From: CAKZNE01 sp002695025
Lineage (GTDB): Bacteria; Bacteroidota; Bacteroidia; Flavobacteriales; Schleiferiaceae
Direction: 5' to 3'
DNA: 64,000 bases
NCBI GenBank assembly: GCA_913043285.1
Contig: CAJWML010000015.1
Coordinates: 1-64,000 of the forward strand
The first letter of the stretch is position 1, and each line of letters starts with the position of its first letter. Shown here in pieces: positions 24,382-33,100 of this stretch. The notes under the pieces are model-generated. The model saw only the letters and a list, made by a program, of their open reading frames with translations. It did no database searches and was not told where the DNA came from. A program made the translations under genes and the position numbers.

Positions 24382-25212
24382 GTGATCTGCCTGCAAAACA
24401 TCCATAAATCATTCGGAAAAACAGAAGTGCTTAAGGGCATCACCCTGCAGGTGCGGAAGGGAGAAACCCTGGTGCTGCTGGGCTTGAGCGGCAGCGGAAA
24501 AACCACTACCCTGAAATTGATTAATGGGTTGGAGCGTGCAGACCAGGGGGACATCATTTTTAAGGGAGTTCCCCTTTCTCAATCCGATCCGTTACAGGTG
24601 AAACGGCAGATGGGTTATGTGATCCAGCAAGGCGGGCTTTTTCCGCATTATACCGTTTTTGAGAATATTGCCGTAGTGCCCCGCCTGCTGAAGTGGGAAC
24701 CGCGTAAGATCGAAGAAAGATACCGTCATTTGTTGGAAAAACTACACCTGGCTCCGGATCGCTTCCGGAATCAGTACCCGGCTCAGTTAAGTGGTGGACA
24801 ACAGCAGAGAGTAGGCCTGGCCCGTGCCCTGGCAGCTGATCCGCCCGTATTGCTGATGGACGAGCCTTTTGGTGCCCTGGACCCGATAACACGGGCAGCT
24901 ATTCGCAAGGAGTTCCTGCAACTGGATGAACTGCGGGAAAAAACGGTGGTGTTGGTTACGCATGATGTACAGGAAGCTTTTGAAATGGGCGATCGTATAG
25001 CTTTGATGGATAGGGGTGTGATCGTACAGTGTGGTACTCCTGCTGAACTGCTCACTCAGCCTGAAAATGATTTTGTGCGTTCCTTTCTTGGCAATGATCA
25101 ATGGCTGCTTCAACTGAAGTGCGAAGGTTGGTATGAAGAATTGCAAAAGGCCCTGCAAAGCGGAAAACTCTCCATAGATGCGTTGCGAACCCTGATCCAT
25201 ACAGGCCTATGA
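24382..25212 (+). CDS. ABC transporter ATP-binding protein, OpuCA/ProV-like
   Basis: A 276-residue ATPase that would energise uptake of a quaternary amine such as glycine betaine or choline. It has Walker A (GLSGSGKTT), Q-loop (YVIQQGGLFPHYTVFENI, the QAT-family form), signature LSGGQQQR, Walker B (VLLMDEPFGALD) and switch His (VTHDVQEA). It lacks the C-terminal CBS domains that sense ionic strength in OpuCA and OpuA, so osmotic gating through CBS is not expected. The start is GTG at 24382; no ATG precedes the first strand (ICLQNIHKSFGK). Its last 4 bases overlap the start of the permease fusion gene (ATGA), which indicates translational coupling. Confidence 0.9.
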   Translation: MICLQNIHKSFGKTEVLKGITLQVRKGETLVLLGLSGSGKTTTLKLINGLERADQGDIIFKGVPLSQSDPLQVKRQMGYVIQQGGLFPHYTVFENIAVVPRLLKWEPRKIEERYRHLLEKLHLAPDRFRNQYPAQLSGGQQQRVGLARALAADPPVLLMDEPFGALDPITRAAIRKEFLQLDELREKTVVLVTHDVQEAFEMGDRIALMDRGVIVQCGTPAELLTQPENDFVRSFLGNDQWLLQLKCEGWYEELQKALQSGKLSIDALRTLIHTGL

Positions 25213-26753
25213 GGGAGCTTTGGCAATTTTACGTGGATAATTATGAGAAGCTCATGGAGCAGGTGATCCGTCATTTGAACCTCACCCTGGTGTCGGTTCT
25301 TCTGGCCTGTGCCATCAGCATTCCATTGGGTGTTCTCATCGCCCGTAAAGCCCGTTTGTCTGGCCCTGTTCTTACCATTACCGGGATACTGCAAACCATT
25401 CCCAGTATTGCCTTGCTGGGTTTTCTGATCCCCGTTCTGGGTATTGGTATGAAGCCGGCCATATTTGCCTTATTCCTGTATTCTTTGCTGCCCATAGTGC
25501 GTAATGTATATACCGGTATTAATGGGATGGATGCAAACGTTCGCGAAGCGGCCCGGGCCATGGGGATGAGTTCTTCACAGATCCTTTTTAAGGTGGAGCT
25601 GCCTCTGGCCCTGCCTACCATTTTTGCAGGTATTCGTACGGCCACCGTGATCAACGTGGGCGTGGCCACCCTGGCAGCCTACATTGCGGCCGGGGGCTTG
25701 GGTGAGTTTATTTTCGGGGGAATAGCCCTGAACAATTCCACCATGATTATTGCCGGTGCCCTTCCTGCCGCGCTGCTGGCCATACTGTTGGATTTTCTCT
25801 TGGGAAAACTCCAGCATATCCGCTGGAGGAAAGGCAGGAGGCGCTTGACGGGAGTTGCCGTACTACTATGTGTATTCGTTCTGCTAAGCGCATTTGGCGG
25901 AGTACAAAGAACGGCTTTGCTCGCAGGTTTTGCCCCGGAGTTCACCGGGAGAAGAGATGGTTTGCCAGCCATGGAAAAAACCTACAACCTGCATATTTCC
26001 CATCTTATCCTGGGCCCTGCCCTCATGTACAAGGCTATTCATGAAAATTACGTGGATGTGATCAGCGGGTACAGCACCGATGGACGGATCAAAGCCTATG
26101 GCCTGCGGGTGTTGGAAGATGATCAAAAGTGTTTTCCGCCCTACGAAGCCGCCTGGCTGATGCGGGCATCCCTTACGAAGGAATATCCCGAATTACAGCC
26201 GCTTATGGATAAGCTGTCCGGTACTATCAATGATTCCCTCATGACCTATCTCAACTACCGGGTTGATCATCAGCAAGAGAGCGTGCAATCCGTGGCCCGT
26301 GATTTTTTGCAGGAAAGAGGTTTGTACCAGGCTCCCGGTAAAAGCCAGGATGTTCTGGTCATGGGTTCCAAGATATTTACCGAACAATACCTGCTTACCG
26401 AGATCTACAAACAACTGATAGAGGGCCATACCTCCCTCGCTGTGGAAACCAAAAAAGGACTGGGTGGTACCAAGATATGCCTGGACGCCTTGCGGGCCGG
26501 AGAGATAGACCTTTACCCGGAGTATAGCGGCACCGCCTTACAGGTGATCCTCAACTACGAAGGCGATTCCCTGCAAAGTCGTGATGAGGTATATCAATGG
26601 GTGCAGCAAGAGTTGCTCCAGCGGCTAAACCTTTTGTTTAGTTCGCCTATGGGCTTCAACAATACGTACGCGCTCATGATGCGGGAAGAGCAGGCCAAAG
26701 CACTGGGGATAAAAAGTAACTCCCAGCTTAGGGATTACCTGCAAACCCACTGA
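25209..26753 (+). CDS. OpuC-like permease fused to a substrate-binding domain with swapped halves
   Basis: A 514-residue fusion. Residues about 20-210 are the permease, with TM helices and the EAA loop (REAARAMGMSSSQILFKVELP). After a further helix (about 213-231) comes the substrate-binding domain. In OpuCC-type proteins it normally begins with the block G(S/A)K.FTEQ ... KKGLGGT ... YPEY.GTAL ... GFNNTYAL and ends with the block EF..R.DG ... VI..(Y/F).TDG ... LEDD...FPPY ... LNY.VD ... A..FL. Here the second block comes first (EFTGRRDG at 244-251 to DFLQERGL at 365-372) and the first block follows (GSKIFTEQ at 386-393 to GFNNTYAL at 482-489), with the protein ending at 514. All the expected blocks are present once, so the domain looks intact but circularly permuted. 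Ligand inferred to be a quaternary amine. Confidence 0.88.
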   Translation: MRELWQFYVDNYEKLMEQVIRHLNLTLVSVLLACAISIPLGVLIARKARLSGPVLTITGILQTIPSIALLGFLIPVLGIGMKPAIFALFLYSLLPIVRNVYTGINGMDANVREAARAMGMSSSQILFKVELPLALPTIFAGIRTATVINVGVATLAAYIAAGGLGEFIFGGIALNNSTMIIAGALPAALLAILLDFLLGKLQHIRWRKGRRRLTGVAVLLCVFVLLSAFGGVQRTALLAGFAPEFTGRRDGLPAMEKTYNLHISHLILGPALMYKAIHENYVDVISGYSTDGRIKAYGLRVLEDDQKCFPPYEAAWLMRASLTKEYPELQPLMDKLSGTINDSLMTYLNYRVDHQQESVQSVARDFLQERGLYQAPGKSQDVLVMGSKIFTEQYLLTEIYKQLIEGHTSLAVETKKGLGGTKICLDALRAGEIDLYPEYSGTALQVILNYEGDSLQSRDEVYQWVQQELLQRLNLLFSSPMGFNNTYALMMREEQAKALGIKSNSQLRDYLQTH

Positions 26754-26804
26754 TTATTTTTTTGGTATTATTGCGTTGCATTATAAACCTTAACCACTTA
26801 CACT

Positions 26805-27734
26805 ATGCGAATTACCTCTTTTTTAGCGGCCCTGTTTCTATTATTTTCCTTCAACCTTTCGGCTGGCGATGAAGATTCCCTGGCCATAAGTGATGAGGTG
26901 GCGGCCTATCTCCAATTTATGGACAGTGTGCAACAGGCCATACAATACACCTCCGGTAAAGTGGATATCGGGGAGGGCCTGGCCACCCTCAATGTGCCTC
27001 GCGGCTATAAATACATCCGTCCTGAACAGGCAGACTTTATCCTGGTGGATGTTTGGGGAAATCCTCCTGGCCAAAGCTCCCTGGGCATGGTTATGCCGGA
27101 GGCCAGTGGTCCCTTTGACGATAGTAGTTATGCCATTGTCATCAGCTATTCCGAAGAAGGCTATGTAGAGGATGATGATGCCGAAGACCTGGATTATGAC
27201 GACCTGCTGGAGCAGATGCAGGAAGATACCCGAAACTGGAACAAGGAACGTATTGAAATGGGTTACCCCGCGCTGGAATTGGTAGGTTGGGCCTCACCTC
27301 CCTTTTACGACCGTGAGAACAAAAAGCTCCACTGGGCCAAGGAACTCAGTTTTGAGGGCGAAGAAGGGAATACCCTCAATTATAATATCCGCGTACTCGG
27401 CCGTAAAGGTTACCTGGAGCTTAATTTTATTGGCGGTATGTACCTATTACCACAGGTACAAAAAGATATGAATGGCATACTGGCCAGCGTGGATTTTAAC
27501 CAGGGTAACCGTTATGCTGATTTCAACCCGGATATGGATGAAGTGGCGGCTTACGGCATTGGCGGCCTCATTGCCGGTAAGGTGCTGGCCAAGGTGGGTT
27601 TCTTTGCGCTCCTGGCCAAGTTCTGGAAGATCATTGCTCTGGCGGTGGTGGGTGCTTTTGCAGCCGTTAAGAAGTTTTTTGGCGGCCGTGGCCATAAGGA
27701 AGATAAACCGGAAACACCCGCTCCCACAGCCTGA
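26805..27734 (+). CDS. DUF2167 family membrane protein
   Basis: A 309-residue exported membrane-anchored protein. A signal peptide ends near LSAG-DEDS (about residue 21). The DUF2167 block follows: GLATLNVPRGYKYI, VDVWGNPPGQSSLGMVMP, VISYSEEGYVEDDDAEDLDYDDLLEQMQ, YPALELVGWASPPFYD and HWAKELSFEGEEGNTLNYNIRVLGRKGYLELNF. A hydrophobic C-terminal region at about 250-293 (IGGLIAGKVLAKVGFFALLAKFW, IALAVVGAFAAVKKFF) precedes a proline-rich tail. Function unknown; family members are predicted to face the periplasm or outside with the C-terminal helices in the membrane. Transcribed alone or from the upstream ABC operon (51-base gap). Confidence 0.82.
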   Translation: MRITSFLAALFLLFSFNLSAGDEDSLAISDEVAAYLQFMDSVQQAIQYTSGKVDIGEGLATLNVPRGYKYIRPEQADFILVDVWGNPPGQSSLGMVMPEASGPFDDSSYAIVISYSEEGYVEDDDAEDLDYDDLLEQMQEDTRNWNKERIEMGYPALELVGWASPPFYDRENKKLHWAKELSFEGEEGNTLNYNIRVLGRKGYLELNFIGGMYLLPQVQKDMNGILASVDFNQGNRYADFNPDMDEVAAYGIGGLIAGKVLAKVGFFALLAKFWKIIALAVVGAFAAVKKFFGGRGHKEDKPETPAPTA

Positions 27735-27817
27735 GGATTGTTCTAATTTGATTGCAGAGCCCTTCCCCGGCACCCGCCTTTTTCGTAATATCGGTTTCTT
27801 TTTAAAAATCCCGGGGC

Positions 27818-28258
27818 ATGAAAGAATTATTGGAATTACTGGAGTATAACTTTTGGGCCAATGACCAGTTCATATTACGTCTTAAAGAGCAGGATGCGTT
27901 GCCGGATAGTATCCACCGCCAGGTGTCACACTTGCTCTCCGCTCACCGGATCTGGCTACATCGCGTAAACGGCCGGGGAACCCTTCCCTCAGTTTGGGGG
28001 GAGGTGGACCTTAGCTCCTGGGAGGGTATTAACATTGAACTCTATAATGAAACCACGGACCTGGTAAAGTCCAATGCGCTGGATCGCGTGATCAGTTACA
28101 GGAATTCAAAGGGAGAGCTTTTTGAAGACCCATTGCGGGCCATATTGTTTCATGTGATCAACCATAGCACCCACCACCGGGCCCAAATAGCTCTTTTAAT
28201 GCGTCAAAACCAGATATTACCACCCGTAAGTGACTACATTTTTTACCTGAGAAGCTGA
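27818..28258 (+). CDS. DinB-like (DUF664-type) helical-bundle protein
   Basis: A 146-residue soluble protein of the DinB/YfiT four-helix-bundle superfamily. The first helix carries YNFWANDQFILRL (the usual W.N motif), the second has HLLSAHRIWLHRV, and the last conserved helix has VINHSTHHRAQIALLMRQ, supplying the His residues (near 38-43, 122 and 126) that hold a divalent metal in the family. Some members are thiol transferases, but most, like this one, have no known substrate. It has no export signal. The gap to the previous gene is 83 bases and no operon partner is obvious. Confidence 0.83.
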   Translation: MKELLELLEYNFWANDQFILRLKEQDALPDSIHRQVSHLLSAHRIWLHRVNGRGTLPSVWGEVDLSSWEGINIELYNETTDLVKSNALDRVISYRNSKGELFEDPLRAILFHVINHSTHHRAQIALLMRQNQILPPVSDYIFYLRS

Positions 28259-28344
28259 TTTAGTTGATCTATAGTAACTTGCAGCTTTAACAGGACCGAT
28301 TGTACGTATATTCTTAATATTGCATTTATCTTAAACCTTAATTT

Positions 28345-30090
28345 ATGAAAAGAACCTTACTTTTTCTCGCTACCCTTATGGGTCTGGCTTTTAATGCTTC
28401 AGCAGCCAGAATTTATGTTAACCTGAATGCAACGGGGAATAACAGTGGTACCAGTTGGAGCAATGCCTATACCTCGCTGGCCAATGCTTTGAATCAGGCG
28501 CAAAGCGGAGACGAAATATGGGTGGCCCAGGGAACCTACCTGCCAGGCACCACCGGTCGTCACAGCACCTTTGCCTTAAAAACATTCATGCACCTGTATG
28601 GCGGTTTTAACGGTACTGAAACCTTGCTGGAACAACGTGACCCTCAGGCTTACCCTACCATCCTGGAAGGTGACCTGATGGGGAATGATAGTGGCGTACT
28701 CACGTATACCAATAGCACCCGTTCAGACAATGTGTATAGCGTGGTAACCATTGACAATGTGGATGGCGCGGAGATAGATGGATTTATTATACAGGGAGGA
28801 AATGCCAATAGTAGTGTAAAAGGCCCGGAACGCTATGGTGCCGGTGTGTATATAACCGGTTCAAATGTGGCGGATGGTACTATAAACGCTACCGTAAGAA
28901 ATTGTACCATTCGTTATTGTACGGCCGTATACAGCTGTGCCGTTCAGGCCAAACATTACCCTTCTACAAGCGGAGACGCTATGAATGTGCGTTACGAAAA
29001 CCTGATCGTTCACGACAACCAGGCAGAAGGAAATGTTTTTGGAGGAGGCGGAAACACCTCGGATAATTCCATTACGTATGTGGTAGCAAATTGTCTTATC
29101 TATAATAATACTTCAAGCACGGGTTATGTGGCCGTTATTGATGCTCAGTTGAGTGGGTCTATAGAAGCTTACTGGGTAAACAATACCATTGTAAATAACA
29201 ACCTGGGTTCAACACCTGCAATAGGTTTGGGTCGGTATAATTCCTCGGCAACCTCTGAGGGGTATTTTTACAATAATGTCTTTCACAATAATGGTGGTGG
29301 CCATGAGTTTGATCAACATCCTGGCCTCGCATGGGGAGTTTCCGTTTTTGCCTTTCACAACAATATGGTGGAAAACCCTGATTATACCGAAGCCACGAGC
29401 CATTCGGGTAATATAGTGGATGTGCCCGATTTTGTTAATGAAGCAACTGATGATTTTCGACTTACGGCTTGCTCCCCGGGGGTAGAAGATGGGGATACCC
29501 TGTTTACGGGTTCCGGGCAAGCGCACCTTAGCTTTAACTATACCGGACAAACGGATGCTCTGGGCTCTATCCGCTATTTTGGTAGCCAGGTTGATATGGG
29601 AGCTTATGAAAGAAGCTTTGATACTTCCATTGAGGTGGTGGCATCGGCAGGTCTGCTATACGCTAATCTTAGCGGAAGTAATATTACCTATCAATGGTTT
29701 GACTGTGCCACCGGTATACCTCTTCCGGGAGAGACGGATGATAGCTTGCATGTAACCGCCAACGGTAGCTATTACGTGGAAATTACTGAGGATTCCTGCC
29801 TCACTGCAAGGTCTGCCTGCGGAGAGATAAATACGGTTTCACTTATAGAAAAGAGAGCTTCAGTGGTGATGGATCTCTTCCCTAATCCCGTTTCGGATCG
29901 ACTGCATATTTCCAGCCAGGAGAATATTGACCAGGTGACGATAGTTGACATTAGTGGTTGCGTAGTATTAAAAACGGGGCTAAACGAAAACTATGTGGAT
30001 GTGTCTTTATTGAGGCCGGGGGTCTATATTTTGTTGGCCCAGGAAGGGGACCAGGTAATTGCCAAAGGCCGGTTCAACCGTCTTCCTTAA
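28345..30090 (+). CDS. T9SS type A sorting domain protein with right-handed beta-helix
   Basis: A 581-residue exported protein. Signal peptide MKRTLLFLATLMGLAFNASA-A. The mature start (RIYVNLNATGNNSGTSWSNAYTSLANALNQAQSGDEIWVAQGTYLP) is the typical first turn of DUF1565/Chlam_PMP-like beta-helices; turns continue to about residue 390 with N-rich ladders (GFIIQGGNANSS, ATVRNCTIRYCT, VVANCLIYNNTSS, WVNNTIVNNN). An Ig-like module with a C-pair follows at about 425-495, then the T9SS sorting domain (MDLFPNPVSDRLHI ... LRPGVYILLA). Such proteins are often surface polysaccharide-binding or adhesive; no catalytic residues are recognised. An intrinsic terminator follows directly. Confidence 0.85.
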   Translation: MKRTLLFLATLMGLAFNASAARIYVNLNATGNNSGTSWSNAYTSLANALNQAQSGDEIWVAQGTYLPGTTGRHSTFALKTFMHLYGGFNGTETLLEQRDPQAYPTILEGDLMGNDSGVLTYTNSTRSDNVYSVVTIDNVDGAEIDGFIIQGGNANSSVKGPERYGAGVYITGSNVADGTINATVRNCTIRYCTAVYSCAVQAKHYPSTSGDAMNVRYENLIVHDNQAEGNVFGGGGNTSDNSITYVVANCLIYNNTSSTGYVAVIDAQLSGSIEAYWVNNTIVNNNLGSTPAIGLGRYNSSATSEGYFYNNVFHNNGGGHEFDQHPGLAWGVSVFAFHNNMVENPDYTEATSHSGNIVDVPDFVNEATDDFRLTACSPGVEDGDTLFTGSGQAHLSFNYTGQTDALGSIRYFGSQVDMGAYERSFDTSIEVVASAGLLYANLSGSNITYQWFDCATGIPLPGETDDSLHVTANGSYYVEITEDSCLTARSACGEINTVSLIEKRASVVMDLFPNPVSDRLHISSQENIDQVTIVDISGCVVLKTGLNENYVDVSLLRPGVYILLAQEGDQVIAKGRFNRLP

Positions 30091-30091
30091 C

Positions 30092-30121
30092 AAAAAGCCC
30101 CGCTACATAGCGGGGCTTTTT
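30092..30121. terminator. Bidirectional intrinsic terminator
   Basis: AAAAAGCCCCGCT and AGCGGGGCTTTTT form a 13-bp stem around the loop ACAT. A-tract and T-tract flank it, so it can stop transcription from both the plus-strand gene ending at 30090 and the minus-strand gene ending at 30146. Confidence 0.92.
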
Positions 30122-30145
30122 GTTTGGTATCCGGGTTTCGGATTT

Positions 30146-33100
30146 CTATTCTATAATGAACTTACTGCTTACGCTGATATTCTCCCCTTCAATGGCTACT
30201 ATATAAAGGCCAGCAGGTAATTCAGCAATATCAATACCTACAGAAACACGGCTGGATTTTTCCAGGTTCTGTTTCATGACCATTTGCCCCACATTGTTGA
30301 AGATCATCAGGGACCCGTTTTCTACGGCTGTACTGGTTTCCAGTTCCAGGTTAAGCCTTTCATCAGCCGGGTTAGGGAAGATGGAGAAGGAGCGTACGTT
30401 CCTGAATTCTTCCTGGCCAATATTGAATTGTACAGTATCCGAGAAACGGGAACAACCGTTCTGATCCGTAATGCGGACCCGGTAATTACCACTTACCGAT
30501 GGGGTATAATTACGCGAAGAGGCATTAAAAATAGCCGTTGGTCCATTGAACCATTGGTAGCTTAAGCCGGCCTGATCACACTGCATGGTGGAACCCACTA
30601 TACTAACGGTAGGCTTTACCGGGGCCGGTACTACATGAATAGTGGCCGTATCCTTAACTGTATCGCAGGCGCCTGATGTGAAGGCGTAGGTGATCCGGAA
30701 CGAACCAACGCCTACCGAGTCAGGGTAGAAGAGGCCGTTGTAAATACCCGGGCCGGAATAGTTACCACCAATGGGAGATCCACCACTCAGGGCCACGCCA
30801 CCACTTTCCAGGCAAACGGGTGCAGGAGTATTGAAGCTTACCTGTGCCGGGGCATCTACACGGATAGTGCGTAGGGTACTGTTCACACAGCCATTGGAGT
30901 CAACATAATTATAAGTAAGCACGTGAAAACCCTGTCCGGCTGCAGAAGGGTCAAATTGGGAACCCTGTACACCGGGGCCCTTGAAAGTGCCTCCTGAAGG
31001 AGTGGCACTCAGGGAAACAGGCGCATCCGAAATGCAGAGATCTGCAACCGCATTTACCTGAACCGTTGGTTGTGAATATACATCCACGCTGATCGTATCG
31101 GTGAAAGCGCTTTCCGGGAAGGCGCAATCTTCAGACGACTTTACGATCGCAAATACCTCATCACCATCTCCAAGTCCTGTATAGTTGAAGGAGGGAGAAC
31201 TGCCCTTGCTGATGCGTGAACCGTTACGGTACCATTCGTAAATAGCATTAGTGCCAGCATGGGTTACGGATAGCGACACCTTGAGGGTGTCGTTGAAACA
31301 TAATGTGGGAGAGCTGCCAAGCACTATCGTGGCCTTTACCGAATCGGCAGGGTCAATGGTGATAAACGAGGTTTTGGTAACGGAATCCGTACCAAAAGCA
31401 TTGGTTACCTTGAGTTTAACCGGGTAGGTGCCTGCTGCGTTATAAGTTACGGATGGGTTGCGGTCGGTGGAAACTGCGGGAGTTGCACCCGTTAATATCC
31501 ACTCATAGGTGGATGGTGAGCCGTAGGATTGATCCGTAAGAGTAAGCGGGCGCAGAGCACATGTCGCCTGTTGCGGACCGCTGAAGGCAGCAGTAGGAGC
31601 AACGGATGAATTTCCGCTGATGTTGATATTGTCCAGGTAAATATTATTACCTCCGGCCTTGCCTGCTTCAAACTTGATGCGGATACCTTCCAGGCCATCA
31701 TAGGCGTTAAGGTTCACGGTTTTGCACAGGCCGAAGCCCGCATTACCACACCAGTCGGCAGACGAGCTGGGAACAAAGTTCGAGTTCAGGGGAGTGGAGG
31801 TAACAAAGTTGGAAGTGCCATCTTCATAAAACTCCTGCAACAGTGTCCAGTTGTTCTGGCATTGGGTGGCGATATACACCCGCAGGGTATCATTGGTATT
31901 ACCACCCCGTCCACGGTAAGCGTAATCAAAACTCATGTTTACCGAGCTGTGATTTACAAAGCTAATGGTAGGTGAAATAAGTTCATAGGGGCCGTTCCCG
32001 GTATTGAAATAGAGGTTGGAGCGTGCCGCCTGGTTACCCGGGCTATTGCCGGAAACCTGCTGCAGTTCCCATCCTTCCTGATCGGGGGAAACTACCTCCC
32101 AGCGATCAAAACTGCCTGGAGTTTCAAAATCTTCCTGGAAAGGCAGTGGCAGGCCTCCCTGCGATACAGCTGACATATAATAGCTGGTGTGGGAACCCAG
32201 GCTGTTGCTTACCGTCAATTGAATATTGTAAATGCCATCCTGGTTAAAAGTAACCTGCGGGTTTTGTGAATTGGCGTTGGTGCCGTTTACATAGCTGAAG
32301 GTGGCAGGGCTTATGGACCAGCTCCAGCTGGTAGGGTGGTAATGTGAAAGATCCGTGAGGGTAACAATATTACCTGAACATACGGCTGCCGGGAAAGTGG
32401 CGTCAGCCAGGGGTGGCACAATATCCGAGTACAGGGGCGACTTCCAGAGGCCACGTCCATAGGTGGCAATCTTAAGCCTGCGATCGTTGTAGGTGATCTC
32501 AATTTCGTTTACAATAACGTTGGGAAGGTTATTGTTGAAGGGTATCCAGCTATTCAGGTTATTATCCTTGTAAAAAACCCCCAGGTCGGTGCCTACGTAC
32601 ACCCCAGTGGCCGCATTATTTTCAATGGCTACACAGTTGGCAGGAATATTGGGCAGGTTGGCGGATATGTTATCCCAGGTATTTCCCCCGTCCCTGGATT
32701 CATATACTTTCTGCCCGGCCGAATAGCCACTACGAGTAATAAATACGTGCATAGGATCATCGTAAGCTACGGCTATATAAGTGATCTCACGAGTACCCGG
32801 GGTGGAAAGGCTCGCAAAGGTAGAGCCGTAATCTTCACTACGCCACAAACGGCTGCCCTCCGAAACATAGAGTACATTGGAATGAGTAGGCGAAAGTGCC
32901 ATCTGATCAAGATTGGAGCCTCCGGTCATGCCGGAAGGGCTTACAGCATTAAAGGAACTTCCCCCGTTGTTGGAACGGTATACCCTTGAAAAACCGGCAT
33001 ATAGCGTATCAGGGTGCTTTTGGTCGATCAGGAAGGGAGTGATCCAGTTGCCGCTACCAGAAGGAGGCAGGTTAAAGGGAGCATTAAAGTCATTTCCCCG

